NCBI GenBank assembly: GCA_021774445.1
Contig: JAJFJA010000078.1
Span: forward strand, 25,714-89,713
Direction: 5' to 3'
DNA length: 64,000 nucleotides
Source: Alphaproteobacteria bacterium
Lineage (GTDB): Bacteria; Pseudomonadota; Alphaproteobacteria; UBA6615
Position numbers and translations under genes: made by a program. The notes under the pieces are model-generated. The model did not search any database. It was not told the origin of the DNA and was given only the letters and a program-made list of their open reading frames with translations. Numbering within the stretch: the first letter of the stretch is position 1; the number at the start of each line of letters is the position of its first letter. Of this stretch, positions 10,514-18,958 are shown piece after piece.

Positions 10514-10897
10514 GGTGAGAGCCTCCTCGATTAGCGGCGATGTCTATATGCCATCAGGCACTCGACATCCCAGCCCTGTGTTGCCGACGGCAGGGCAAAG
10601 TTGAAACACAATGTAAGGGACGTTGTTATTGTGTAAATATTGTCAGGTTGTTAACCTAATACTTAAGGTAACGACGAGTTATACTTATGAATTTTTACAC
10701 GATACTTTTAGCGTCGATAGGTGGGCGCCAAAATAACTGAGGACATACTTTCGTATGGGTTTTCTGCCGAATCGAATATAATTACTTATTCGCATCGGTC
10801 ATCCGGTTGTGATAAGCGCCATCACGATACCGGAATGCATCGTTTCCTGGTGGCGTTCGAAGTCATCAAGGTTTTATTGCTGTCGAGGCGTGGCTCA
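10514..10897. promoter_or_regulatory. AT-rich divergent promoter region between chemoreceptor and LuxR regulator
   Basis: About 380 bases, strikingly AT-rich from about 10600 to 10800 against GC-rich flanks. It contains a 7-bp inverted repeat ACACAAT (10606-10612) / ATTGTGT (10628-10634), a GTGTAAA (10631-10637) / TTTACAC (10694-10700) pair, AGGTT-GTT-AACCT (10645-10657) and a TATACT hexamer at 10680-10685. Both flanking genes read outward, so this is probably their shared control region. An in-frame extension of the LuxR gene back to 10721 is possible but not conserved-looking. Confidence 0.5.
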
Positions 10898-11581
10898 ATG
10901 CAGGTGCTGATCGTCGACGATCACGAGCTCGTTCGCGAGGGCCTGAAACTCTTGCTCGGCCGGTTGGGAACAAATGTCTCAGTTCTTGGTGTCTCTAGCG
11001 TGGCCGAGGGTCTCGAACAAACCGCGATCGAACGCTTTGATTTGATCGTGCTCGACCTGAAACTGCCCGGCATGGATGGGATTGCCGGCGTGCAAGCATT
11101 GCGGGCGCGCTTTCCAGAGACCCCCACAATTCTGATCTCTGGCAATTATCGGAAGCCTGATATTTTCGCCGCTTATCAATCCGGGGCGGTGGGTTTCATC
11201 TCAAAGAACATGGGCAACGAGGCGATGTTGAACGCTGTCAGACTCGTCATGGCCGGTGAGAAATACGTACCGTCCGAGGTCATCTCGGTGCAAGGTCGTG
11301 ACCTCGCACATTCCGCCGGGTCACGGCCAAACGGCGTCGCGCTTCAACATCTGACCCGCCGCGAGCAGGACGTCCTCGCAAAGCTTTTCGAGGGACTGCA
11401 GAACAAGGAGATTGCTTGGGAACTCAAAATTGAGGAAATCACGGTCAAACTCCACCTCACCCGGGTTTACAAGAAGTTAGGCGTCCGTAACCGCATTCAG
11501 GCCGTGACGAGAGCTCTTGATTTAGGCTGGACACCTCGGCTGGGCGCAAATGGCATGGACGAGGTACCGGCCATCGTCTGA
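10898..11581 (+). CDS. Response regulator, NarL/LuxR family
   Basis: DNA-binding response regulator of 227 residues. The receiver domain (about 1-120) has the acidic pair in IVDDH, the phospho-acceptor Asp in IVLDLKLPGMDG, a Ser in LISGN at the Thr/Ser position and Lys in FISKN. The LuxR-type HTH (about 155-215) reads LTRREQDVLAKL, QNKEIAWEL, EITVKLHLTRVYKKLGVRNR. The ATG at 10898 starts the receiver exactly and has GAGG upstream. A 59-residue longer reading frame has no family support. No kinase is directly adjacent upstream, but the PAS kinase starts about 95 bases downstream and is a plausible partner. Confidence 0.92.
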   Translation: MQVLIVDDHELVREGLKLLLGRLGTNVSVLGVSSVAEGLEQTAIERFDLIVLDLKLPGMDGIAGVQALRARFPETPTILISGNYRKPDIFAAYQSGAVGFISKNMGNEAMLNAVRLVMAGEKYVPSEVISVQGRDLAHSAGSRPNGVALQHLTRREQDVLAKLFEGLQNKEIAWELKIEEITVKLHLTRVYKKLGVRNRIQAVTRALDLGWTPRLGANGMDEVPAIV

Positions 11582-11674
11582 AGGGCTGTACACTCAGGAC
11601 ATTAATACCCTCAAAGGGGCAAGAACCGATGCCGCGATCGTTCTGTGCAGGGGGGGCAGCCTCCGGGAAAAGTG

Positions 11675-13198
11675 ATGGATCGCTCAACGCAAGAGTTTGC
11701 CTCTTTCTATGGACAAGCGCCGGTCGGCTTGTGCTGTTTCGACGCGAATCTGCGATACCTGCATATCAATGATCGGCTCGCCGCGATGAATGGAATGCCG
11801 GCGGCTGAGCATCTGGGAAAGTCAATTAGCGAGGTGATTCCCGGTGTTGCGGCGGGCGTGGAGTCGCAGTTGCGCCATGTCCTCGAGACGGGAGAGACGA
11901 TCGTCGCTGGGTCGGTCGTTGCAGAAGCGCCGGCTCATCCGGGGCGCGCGGTAAGTTTCCGGCACCACTATTATCCGCTCAAGTCCGACGCCGGTACGGT
12001 TGTCGGGGTCGGTTGTGTCGTTGAAGACGTGACCGAACAAGCGCAGGCGGAAGCGGCCCTGCGTGAAAGTGAGGCGCGACTGCGCGCAGTTCTCGAAGGC
12101 GCGGCCGACGGTGTTATCTCAATCGATGAGAACGGCATCATCGAAAGCTTCAACCGCACCGCCGAGCGAATCTTCGGCCACAAGGAGGCCGACGTCATCG
12201 GTCGCAATGTCAGCCTGCTGATGCCTGAGCCGGATCGCGGCGCTCATCACATCTACCTCCAAGAATATCTGCGGACCGGCGTCGGCAAAATTATTGGCAT
12301 CGGCCGGGAAGTCATCGGCTTGCGCAAGGATGGCACACTCTTTCCGTTGGATCTGGCGATCGGCGAAGTTCGGCTGGATTCCGGCCGGCACTTCACCGCG
12401 ACGTTGCGCGACGTGACCGAGCGGAAAAAGCTCGAACGGAGGTTGCAACAGGCTGGGAAGCTGGAAGCGCTCGGGCGCTTGGCGGGAGGCATTGCGCATG
12501 ATTTTAACAACCTGCTACTGCCGATCATTGCCATCTCGACGGTTACGAAGCAGGACTTAGCGCACGACGAACGGGCCTCGAAGAATCTGGACATGGTGCT
12601 TGAGGCGGCCGCCATGGGCAGAAGCCTTGTCGACAAGATCATGGCGTTTGGCCGGCAGCATCCGATGAAGCGCCAACCGACCAATCTCGCCGGCGTCATC
12701 GAGGAAGCATACTCACTCATCCGACCGACCCTACCGGCGACGATTGATATTCGGGTCGAGCTCGATAGTGCCGTCGGCTTGGTGCTTGCCGATACGACCC
12801 AGATCCATGAAGTCATCGCCAATTTGGTCTCTAATGCCGCCGATGCCATCGGGCCGCGTGCTGGCGTTATCGAGGTCCGGCTCGAAAAACATGTCGCGGA
12901 TACGGATGCTAGGAAGGTCGAGGTGCCAGCGGGCCCGCATGCTTGCGTGACCATCAAGGACACGGGCTGTGGTATGCAGCACGCTGTCTTAGATCAGATT
13001 TTCGAACCGTTCTTCACCACCAAGCCCGTAGGGGCGGGCGCGGGGTTGGGACTGGCCGTGGTTCATGGCATCGTCTCGGAACACAGCGGTACGATTGCCG
13101 TCACGAGCGAGCCGGGTTGCGGCACGACGTTTAGAATCTATCTGCCGGTCATTCGGCAAGACACGCCGTGCGAGGCCAGAACGACGGTGTCGGGCTAG
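11675..13198 (+). CDS. PAS-PAS sensor histidine kinase with FixL-like second PAS domain
   Basis: Soluble sensor kinase of 507 residues: PAS1 (about 10-120), PAS2 (about 133-250), dimerisation/phosphoacceptor helix with AHDFNN (His275) and a C-terminal ATPase with DTGCGM, EPFFTTK and GAGLGLAVV. PAS2 resembles FixL closely. MPEPDRGAHHIYL places His191 at the haem-ligand position (His200 in Bradyrhizobium FixL), and GIGREV places Arg211 at the Arg220 position, while the Arg206 position is Glu197. Haem binding is therefore possible but unproven. The ATG at 11675 starts the first PAS; an in-frame GTG at 11645 is an alternative. It is followed after 5 bases by a stand-alone receiver, its likely partner. 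Confidence 0.9.
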   Translation: MDRSTQEFASFYGQAPVGLCCFDANLRYLHINDRLAAMNGMPAAEHLGKSISEVIPGVAAGVESQLRHVLETGETIVAGSVVAEAPAHPGRAVSFRHHYYPLKSDAGTVVGVGCVVEDVTEQAQAEAALRESEARLRAVLEGAADGVISIDENGIIESFNRTAERIFGHKEADVIGRNVSLLMPEPDRGAHHIYLQEYLRTGVGKIIGIGREVIGLRKDGTLFPLDLAIGEVRLDSGRHFTATLRDVTERKKLERRLQQAGKLEALGRLAGGIAHDFNNLLLPIIAISTVTKQDLAHDERASKNLDMVLEAAAMGRSLVDKIMAFGRQHPMKRQPTNLAGVIEEAYSLIRPTLPATIDIRVELDSAVGLVLADTTQIHEVIANLVSNAADAIGPRAGVIEVRLEKHVADTDARKVEVPAGPHACVTIKDTGCGMQHAVLDQIFEPFFTTKPVGAGAGLGLAVVHGIVSEHSGTIAVTSEPGCGTTFRIYLPVIRQDTPCEARTTVSG

Positions 13199-13203
13199 GT
13201 ACA

Positions 13204-13575
13204 ATGGCGCGCATCCTGATCATCGATGATCATAGACTGGTGCGCGATACACTCGTGCTTCTACTCAAGCGCGAAAGCCACGAGATACAGGAGGCGGCCA
13301 ATGGTCGAGAGGCCCTCCGGCTGTGCGAGGATAATCCACCGGAACTTGTCATCACCGACATCCTCATGCCCGGCGTGGACGGTTTCGAGGTCATCCGTCG
13401 GATGCGGCAGCTTTCTCCCAGGCCAAAGATCATTGCCCTTTCGGGTGGCGGCCGCAACCCGTCGCAAGATGTCTTGAAGAAGGCCGCCCACATTGGTGCC
13501 GACCAGACTTTTAGCAAGCCGATCGAAATTGCTGAGTTTGTCGCCGCTGTAACCGACCTCTTGGCCACCGCTTAG
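13204..13575 (+). CDS. Single-domain response regulator (CheY-like receiver)
   Basis: 123-residue receiver without output domain. The acidic pair is in IIDDH, the phospho-acceptor Asp in VITDILMPGVDGFEVI, Ser in ALSGGG and Lys in FSKPIE. The ATG at 13204 follows the kinase stop by 5 bases, so the pair is cotranscribed and the receiver is a likely phosphoacceptor of that kinase. Such arrangements act in phosphorelays or as phosphate sinks. A longer reading frame from 13168 lies inside the kinase gene. Confidence 0.92.
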   Translation: MARILIIDDHRLVRDTLVLLLKRESHEIQEAANGREALRLCEDNPPELVITDILMPGVDGFEVIRRMRQLSPRPKIIALSGGGRNPSQDVLKKAAHIGADQTFSKPIEIAEFVAAVTDLLATA

Positions 13576-13698
13576 CCTCCGTGATCGGCCGAGGTGGCGG
13601 CAAGCCGGCGACGTCGGCCGCATCGTGGTGCGGTCGCGGTTGAGGCGCGTGCCGTACAAGGGCACACTCGAACCGCGCGGTTCTTTGGGAGACAGCGA

Positions 13699-14376
13699 AT
13701 GCACATTGGTCTTGTCGGCGGAATCGGACCGGCGGCGACGGATTATTATTATCGCGGCCTCATTCGTTCGTTGTCCGAACGCGGTGAAGAGCTGGAGCTG
13801 ACGATGGCGCACGCCGATGCGCCGACACTTCTGAGCAATCTCGAGCACAACGATGGCGCCGCCCAGGTCGCAATCTTCCTCGGTCTGTTGCAGCGACTTC
13901 AGGCGGCCGGCGCCCAAGCGGCCGCGATTACCTCCATTGCCGGCCATTTCTGTATTGCCGAGCTGAAACGGAACTCGCCGCTACCCGTCATCGATATTGT
14001 CGCGGAAGTCGACATGGCTCTACGGAACAAGAAGCTGGAAAAGGTCGGCCTGATCGGCACCAGAAGGGTCATGGAGTCTCGATTCTACGGCGGCATTGCA
14101 TCCACCCGGATCGTCGTCCCTGTCGAATCCGATCTTGAACGGGTGCATCGCAGCTACGTGGCCATGGCCACCGCTGCCCGTGTCACTGAGCAGCAGCGAC
14201 AAATTTTCTTTTCCGCCGGCCGCGAACTCTGCGACGCCCAAGGCGCCGAGGCCGTCATGCTCGGCGGCACCGACCTATTTCTGGCCTTTGACGGTCGGGA
14301 TTGTGGCTTCGACGTCGTGGATTGCGCGGCGATCCACGTCGCGGCGCTAGCCGGTGTGGCGGCCGGTTCCGGCTAG
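13699..14376 (+). CDS. Aspartate/glutamate racemase-fold protein lacking both catalytic cysteines
   Basis: 225-residue member of the Asp/Glu racemase superfamily. The N terminus MHIGLVGGIGPAATDYYYRG matches the family start (G-G-x-G-P-x-A-T). In active racemases a CNT-type motif holds the first cysteine and GCTE/GCTD the second. Here the corresponding segments read AAITSIAGHF and MLGGTDLF, so by eye Cys is replaced by Thr/Ser and by Gly. The fold is kept, but classic two-base racemisation should be lost. It may bind or transform another substrate. Start at 13699 is set by the family N terminus. The hairpin at 14364-14400 overlaps its end. Confidence 0.8.
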   Translation: MHIGLVGGIGPAATDYYYRGLIRSLSERGEELELTMAHADAPTLLSNLEHNDGAAQVAIFLGLLQRLQAAGAQAAAITSIAGHFCIAELKRNSPLPVIDIVAEVDMALRNKKLEKVGLIGTRRVMESRFYGGIASTRIVVPVESDLERVHRSYVAMATAARVTEQQRQIFFSAGRELCDAQGAEAVMLGGTDLFLAFDGRDCGFDVVDCAAIHVAALAGVAAGSG

Positions 14377-14400
14377 TTTGGCTTGCCGACGCCGGAACCG
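14364..14400 (+). terminator. Possible terminator hairpin after racemase-fold gene
   Basis: Bases 14364-14373 (CGGTTCCGGC) pair perfectly with 14391-14400 (GCCGGAACCG) around a 17-base loop that contains the stop codon. There is no immediate T run, so Rho-independent termination would be weak. Confidence 0.4.
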
Positions 14401-14732
14401 CGTCGTCGCCCTTCAAAAAAAGGCCTTTGGGCTCGAGATCGCTAAATACTGGTTCCGTTCGGAATATTCCACGGGAACAGGTTAAGGGTAAGTCCGCGGT
14501 CTTTCGTGGTCATCGAGAAGAATCGCGTGGCCGGCATGAGCGAGATCGCACTGAAACTCTTTGACGAGAAAGCCCCATTCACGCTTCGCCAGGTCAGGAG
14601 CGCACCGTGGTAGCCGAAGGGACTGGACGAGGGGGTCGATGAGATGCGAGCGTGGCAGAGACGGTCGCGGCGCAACGGATTAGATTTCGGTGTAGTCTGA
14701 GCAAAACCCGAAGAAGGTGAGGAGACAATCAT
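14377..14732. other. Intergenic stretch without supported gene
   Basis: About 355 bases. A tiny rightward frame and a 96-codon leftward frame are present, but neither has a ribosome site or family features. A GGAATATTCC palindrome lies near 14460. The last 15 bases hold GGTGAGGAG, a good ribosome site for the next gene. Confidence 0.35.
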
Positions 14733-15005
14733 ATGTCTTATGAGGTCAAGGAAACGCGGAAAAGAAAAGCGATCCTTCCGCTTATCGCGGTCGGCGCGGT
14801 TCTTGTATTAGCTGGCTGCGAGAGCCGGGCCGGCTCGAGTGTGTTGGGTGGCGTGGTGGGTGCCGGCGCGACGGCTGGCGGTTATGAGCTCCATCTGAAA
14901 AGACAGCTCGACAGGATCGACGCGGATCTGGCCGGCGGCACCATCACTCAGGAGGAATACGATATCCGCAAGGATCAGATCGAGCGGGACTCCCTGGCGC
15001 GGTGA
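14733..15005 (+). CDS. Small lipoprotein with glycine zipper and SHOCT-like tail
   Basis: 90-residue predicted lipoprotein. Charged N terminus, hydrophobic segment ILPLIAVGAVLVLAGC with lipobox LAGC (Cys29), then a glycine-rich segment VLGGVVGAGATAGG (a glycine zipper that may insert in membrane). It ends in an amphipathic tail LDRIDADLAGGTITQEEYDI that resembles SHOCT short C-terminal domains. Start ATG has GGTGAGGAG upstream. Function unknown; proteins of this build often associate with the outer membrane. Confidence 0.75.
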   Translation: MSYEVKETRKRKAILPLIAVGAVLVLAGCESRAGSSVLGGVVGAGATAGGYELHLKRQLDRIDADLAGGTITQEEYDIRKDQIERDSLAR

Positions 15006-15127
15006 AGAAGCGCCCGTTCTGGCGGCAGCCGGGGCGGTCACGTGAATGCGAGGTGTGACTCCGGTCACTTTGTTGCCCCGGCAGGTCGGATAACCTGTCT
15101 CATCGGGAAAAAGGGCAGCAAAGGAAC

Positions 15128-15325
15128 ATGGAGGTTCCGATGACGCTCCACTCGCTAGAATTCGAGACGTTCCAAGGCCCCGCAGAGCGCGTCGCAGACG
15201 ACCTGCGCGCGCATCGCAACGGCGACCCGGATGGTTTGGGTGCCTTCCGCGCAATGAGGTTTGCCGTGCCGGGGAGCCTGCTTCTTTGGGCCGGTATTAT
15301 CGTCGCCGTAGCCTGGATACTGTAG
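15128..15325 (+). CDS. Small single-span membrane protein
   Basis: 65-residue protein with a soluble acidic N-terminal half and one C-terminal hydrophobic helix (VPGSLLLWAGIIVAVAWIL) ending at the C terminus, i.e. tail-anchored topology. AAGGAA lies upstream of the ATG at 15128. An in-frame ATG at 15140 is an alternative. I do not recognise a family. Confidence 0.55.
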   Translation: MEVPMTLHSLEFETFQGPAERVADDLRAHRNGDPDGLGAFRAMRFAVPGSLLLWAGIIVAVAWIL

Positions 15326-15339
15326 CGCGGTCCACCAAG

Positions 15340-15722
15340 GCCGCCGTCTAAATCCAAGGCCGGGTGGTCCCCCGCAGGGCGGCGATGTGCTTTCCCCCGT
15401 GACCCAGGTCGTCGGCCAGAGCCAACAAGCGCACTGCGCGTGGGTCGTCCGGTTTGTGGATCGGATGGCCGAACCCCGGTATCGCGGCGCCCGACGCCGC
15501 ATACGCCTCCGCGACGGCGCGCGCCTCCGATTCGGCGCCGCCGACCCCGGTAACGATGCGGTCCAGCAACGCCCGCAGCCTTCCAGCGTACCCGCGAACA
15601 CGCCGCCCACGCCCAGCAACCCGGCCGCCACCGCCCCTTGCAGTGACTCCGGCGCGCTCGAGCAAGTTAGGCGGGCGGCGAGGCGGAGCAGGTCCGATGA
15701 ACGCGGCCACGGCAGGAATTAT
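15340..15722 (-). pseudogene. Frameshifted, truncated citrate synthase-family (citryl-CoA lyase-like) remnant
   Basis: Two overlapping reading frames on this strand together encode the C-terminal part of a citrate synthase/citryl-CoA lyase. The first frame (about 15719-15572) reads LLRLAARL, then APESLQGAVAAGLLGVGG, then VFAGTLEGCGR. After a one-base deletion near 15570 the other frame continues LLDRIVTGVGGAESEA and the signature IPGFGHPIHKPDDPRA. The second frame stops at 15348. The first frame has a stop just upstream near 15722, so most of the N-terminal portion is missing. Both the frameshift and the truncation indicate a dead gene. It could also be a sequencing error at one base, but the missing 5' part would remain. 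Confidence 0.8.
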
Positions 15723-15790
15723 GTGAACATGAAGCAAGGCAAAGGCCGCATTCCGAGCACCTTCACCAGTCCCGTCAGGGTTGATAGACT

Positions 15791-16225
15791 ATGGCCATGA
15801 GACATGCACTCGTAGCGGCCCTGGCCAGCGCCTTGCTGTTTGCCGGGATGCCGGCGGCGGCCGGTGGTTATGGTGGCTACCGCGGCTATGGTCATGGCTA
15901 CGGCTATAGCCAAAGCTATGGCCATGGTCATCGCTATCGCGGCCATTCCTCGAGCTTCCACTACTACAGTCACGATGACGCCCTGGCCTTCCTGGCCGTT
16001 GGCGCGCTGATTGGGGCCTTGATCGCGCGACCGTATTATCAACAGCGTCCCACCTATCAGCCGCGCCCGGCATATGCGCGCGTGCCGCCGCGCAACTGCC
16101 AACCCATCACCGGCACTGGCTATCATCGCGGGCGCCCCGCGGTATTCGGCGGCACCTACTGCACCGGCCCCGGCGGGCAGGGCTATGTCGTCCCGGGCAG
16201 CGAGCACTTACTTGGGTATCGCTAA
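15791..16225 (+). CDS. Secreted Gly/Tyr/His-rich protein, function unknown
   Basis: 144-residue protein with a signal peptide (ALVAALASALLFAGMPAAA). A low-complexity Gly-Tyr-His segment follows (GYGGYRGYGHGYGYSQSYGH), then a hydrophobic patch FLAVGALIGALIA and a C-terminal region with two cysteines (NCQP and TYCTG) that could form a disulfide. The pattern resembles small periplasmic glycine-zipper/surface-antigen-like proteins of Alphaproteobacteria. The histidines could bind metal, but this is inference. Start may be 15791 or the ATG at 15797. Confidence 0.7.
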   Translation: MAMRHALVAALASALLFAGMPAAAGGYGGYRGYGHGYGYSQSYGHGHRYRGHSSSFHYYSHDDALAFLAVGALIGALIARPYYQQRPTYQPRPAYARVPPRNCQPITGTGYHRGRPAVFGGTYCTGPGGQGYVVPGSEHLLGYR

Positions 16226-16389
16226 GACAACAGGTGCCCACGCCTTGCTCGCAGGGAGTTCGCGGCATTGGATCAGCGGCCGTGTGATGCCAGGCCGCTG
16301 CCGGGCTATCTGAGTGGTTTTCTCTATCTGGGCTTAGGGCTGAACGCGGCACTCACCGGCCGCCGGCCATAGCCCTGGGGCGCTTCCCG

Positions 16390-16427
16390 CTCCAAGGCCA
16401 GAACCCCATGGGGCACCAGCCTTGGAG
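16390..16427. terminator. Nested hairpin between convergent genes
   Basis: CTCCAAGGC (16390-16398) pairs perfectly with GCCTTGGAG (16419-16427), with an inner CCCC/GGGG stem (16404-16407 and 16410-16413). It sits between the ends of the secreted-protein gene and the spondin-type gene, so it could act as a bidirectional terminator. T runs are lacking. Confidence 0.45.
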
Positions 16428-16447
16428 AGTGGACCAGCGCGGTTAAC

Positions 16448-17122
16448 CTAATTCACCGCCCGGATCGCCAGTTGCACGGCGCCGGCTGCCCAATTGAGGC
16501 TCGGATCCAGGTCGCCGCTGCCGGTGAGGCCCGGATGCGGCTGCACGCTGCCTTCGCCGGCGGCGCGGGCGTTGCCGCTGTCCCCGGCGCAAGGCGGTCC
16601 CGGGATGTGGCTGCACAGCTCGTTATTCGCCTCGCTGCCCGCATCGTAGATCGTGGTGCCGACCACCTTGACCGCGCTGTCGGTGGGCAGCGCGACGCTT
16701 TGTACGCCGAAGAACGCATCGTTCGTCGTCGCGAACATGCCCGTCGCCGTGAGGTACCGGGCGCCTGGGCCCGCGGTCACCCGAATAGTCACCGATTGCC
16801 CCGGTGGTACCGGACCGGCGCCGGCCACGGCATCGCCGACATCGGCCATGCCGCCGACCTTTGCCGCCAGGGCGCTGGGGTCGCCGGTCTCGGCCTGCAC
16901 AACCAGGGCCTCGCTCGCCGGCTGGCCGACCTCGAACACGCTGAAGCCACTCTGATGGGCGATCACCAGCGGCGGCGTCACCACCTGCGGCGAGTTGTTG
17001 GTGATGGTCACGTCATAGGCCGTCGGGGTGGCCGTATCAGTGCCGCTACCGGCGGTGGAGCAGGCGGCCAATACGCTGACGCCGAGCAACCCGAGCACGC
17101 GCGTGCCCTTGCGATAAGTCAT
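16448..17122 (-). CDS. Spondin-N-type lipoprotein
   Basis: 224-residue predicted lipoprotein. Signal MTYRKGTRVLGLLGVSVLAAC with lipobox LAAC (Cys21), a Thr/Ser-rich linker, then a spondin-N-like beta domain: YDVTITNNSPQVVTPPLVIAH, a phrase typical of bacterial spondin-domain proteins. It continues with AVALPTDS-like and DAGSEANNE segments and ends near AVQLAIRAVN. Bacterial members are secreted or surface proteins of unknown role. The start at 17122 is chosen because it opens the lipoprotein signal and has AGGAAG upstream. A frame reaching 17263 adds 47 non-signal residues. Confidence 0.8.
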   Translation of the reverse strand: MTYRKGTRVLGLLGVSVLAACSTAGSGTDTATPTAYDVTITNNSPQVVTPPLVIAHQSGFSVFEVGQPASEALVVQAETGDPSALAAKVGGMADVGDAVAGAGPVPPGQSVTIRVTAGPGARYLTATGMFATTNDAFFGVQSVALPTDSAVKVVGTTIYDAGSEANNELCSHIPGPPCAGDSGNARAAGEGSVQPHPGLTGSGDLDPSLNWAAGAVQLAIRAVN

Positions 17123-17272
17123 GTCGATCTTCACTTCCTGTCCATTGCGAGTGCGCGCCGCGCGACGCCAAGCGTCAAGCCGCGCCGGATCAACCTGAGC
17201 GTCGGAAATCACGAATTCGTCCCGAACCCGTTCACCGAAATCGCCCGCGCGATCACGATGCATTGAGCATCG

Positions 17273-18922
17273 CTACCCCGCCGGCCCGAAAGACTCGCTG
17301 TGAATATGCGCGGTCGGCACGTTCCGGCGTTCCAGGTCGGTCTGCACATCGGCCATGAAACCGGTCGGCCCGCACAGCAGATAATGCGCCCGGGGGTCGT
17401 CGACTAGGCCGGCCAGCAGTGCGCCGTCCGCCCGGCCCTCGCTGTCGTAGTCGAAGCCCGCCGTGTCGCTGGGGCGTGGCCGACTATAGGCGACATGGAC
17501 ATGAATGCCTGGCCGCATCGCGGCGAGCCTGCGAACTTCGTCCGCCAGCGGATGGTGATCGCCGTCGCGGGCCCCATGGACGAACCAGACCGGACGCTCA
17601 TTGTCCTCGACGGCCAGCGCATTCAGCATGCTGACCATCGGCGTTACCCCGACCCCCGCACTGACCAGCACGATGGGGCAGCCGCTGCAGGGCAGCAGAA
17701 ACTCGCCGGCCGGCTTGCGCGCATCCATGATCGCCCCTGGCTCGAGACGATCATGCAGCTGCCGTGACGCCGCGCCGCGCGGTTCGCGTTTGACGCTAAT
17801 CCGGTAACGGTCATTGTCCGGCGCCCCGGACAGCGAATAAGTGCGGCGCACCGGTTGCTCGAAATCCGGCACATGCAGTTCGATCGGCAGATGCTGGCCG
17901 GCCTCGAAGGCCTGCAGCGGACCGCCGTCGCGGGCCTCGAACACGAAGGAGGTCACATCCGCGCTCTCGCGGATCTTCTCGACCAGACGCAGGGAGCGCA
18001 CCGACTCCGCACCCGCATCCCACCGCAGGGGCACCGCTTCCCGGCGCTCGACGATCGCCTCGATGTCGAACGCCACCAGGCGGCGGGCGCCCGGGACCCG
18101 CGCCACGGCGTCGGAATCCCAGTCGATGCTGGCCCGGCCCGTCAGGTGCAGCAGGCTGCCGGACTCGAAATCGACGAACAGCAGACCGGCACGCGGGTCG
18201 AGCAGCAGGTTGCCGATCGTGTTGAAATGATTGTTGCCGGCATAGTCGGGAAACACCAGGCGAGTCTCATCCGCAACCTCGACGAACCCCGGATCGCCCC
18301 CGCGGTGCGAGGCGTCCATGCCGAAGGTTGGACTGTCGCTATCGCCACGATGGCCGCTGGCAATGAATAGCGTATCGGCTGCGGCAATCCAGGCACGCTG
18401 CGATGGCGTGAGGCGGCGGCCCTTCGTGGCCGGTGTCGCCGGTTGCTCCGCGACCCGCGTCCATTCCCGTTCGCGGATATACTGCGGACAATTGCCGAAA
18501 CTCTGGTCCACCGCAAAGACCAGGGCGCCGGCGCGGTCGTCCAGGATGCGGCCATTCACCCGGTTGCGCCGGCGGTTGGAGAGCTCGATACCGAGGATGC
18601 CTATGTCGGCCCCGGCCACCAGGCTTCCTTCCAGCGGGTCGCCGGCGCCGGGCTTTGTCTGGAGAACCAACGACCGCGGGTCGGGCGAGGTCACGAAGCC
18701 TTCCGGTCCGCTGAGCAACGTCGCCCACGGCCGGCCGTCGCGGTCGCGGGCCGCGGCAACCAAGAACGGCAGTGCGGTGTGGAAGGCCCGGTGCTCCTCC
18801 GGCAGGATTGGGCGCACGACCTTGCGCGCCCAGTCCTCGATATCGCTAACGCCGAGGCGCTTCTGCACCGCTTGTTCGCCGGCATGGAACGGCGACTCAA
18901 TGTGAACCTGGCTACTGGACAT
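17273..18922 (-). CDS. Fusion of PPOX-like flavin-binding domain and ferredoxin-reductase-type domain
   Basis: 549-residue two-part redox protein. The N-terminal half (about 1-290) is a pyridoxamine-phosphate-oxidase-like split barrel, with FLVAAARDRDGRPWATLL and GNNHFNTIGNLLLDPRAGLLFVD as recognisable segments. The C-terminal half (about 315-549) is FNR-like. RRTYSLSGAPD is the flavin-binding RxYS motif, VSAGVGVTPMVSMLNAL the NAD(P) phosphate loop, and HYLLCGPTGFM the usual late motif. No C-terminal plant-type 2Fe-2S cluster is present, unlike many relatives. It probably uses NAD(P)H to reduce a partner or small molecule. It starts 36 bases after the glyoxalase-fold gene, in one leftward operon. 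Confidence 0.88.
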   Translation of the reverse strand: MSSSQVHIESPFHAGEQAVQKRLGVSDIEDWARKVVRPILPEEHRAFHTALPFLVAAARDRDGRPWATLLSGPEGFVTSPDPRSLVLQTKPGAGDPLEGSLVAGADIGILGIELSNRRRNRVNGRILDDRAGALVFAVDQSFGNCPQYIREREWTRVAEQPATPATKGRRLTPSQRAWIAAADTLFIASGHRGDSDSPTFGMDASHRGGDPGFVEVADETRLVFPDYAGNNHFNTIGNLLLDPRAGLLFVDFESGSLLHLTGRASIDWDSDAVARVPGARRLVAFDIEAIVERREAVPLRWDAGAESVRSLRLVEKIRESADVTSFVFEARDGGPLQAFEAGQHLPIELHVPDFEQPVRRTYSLSGAPDNDRYRISVKREPRGAASRQLHDRLEPGAIMDARKPAGEFLLPCSGCPIVLVSAGVGVTPMVSMLNALAVEDNERPVWFVHGARDGDHHPLADEVRRLAAMRPGIHVHVAYSRPRPSDTAGFDYDSEGRADGALLAGLVDDPRAHYLLCGPTGFMADVQTDLERRNVPTAHIHSESFGPAG

Positions 18923-18958
18923 CGATTTTCCTCCCCCCGAGGAGCTCGCCGGTCGTGC

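Noticed and set aside
10721..10897. N-terminal extension of the LuxR-type regulator
   Set aside because: The upstream in-frame codons have AT-rich intergenic composition and no homology; the receiver starts exactly at 10898.
14442..14732. 96-codon leftward frame between racemase-fold gene and lipoprotein
   Set aside because: No ribosome site or family features; it ends without conserved context.
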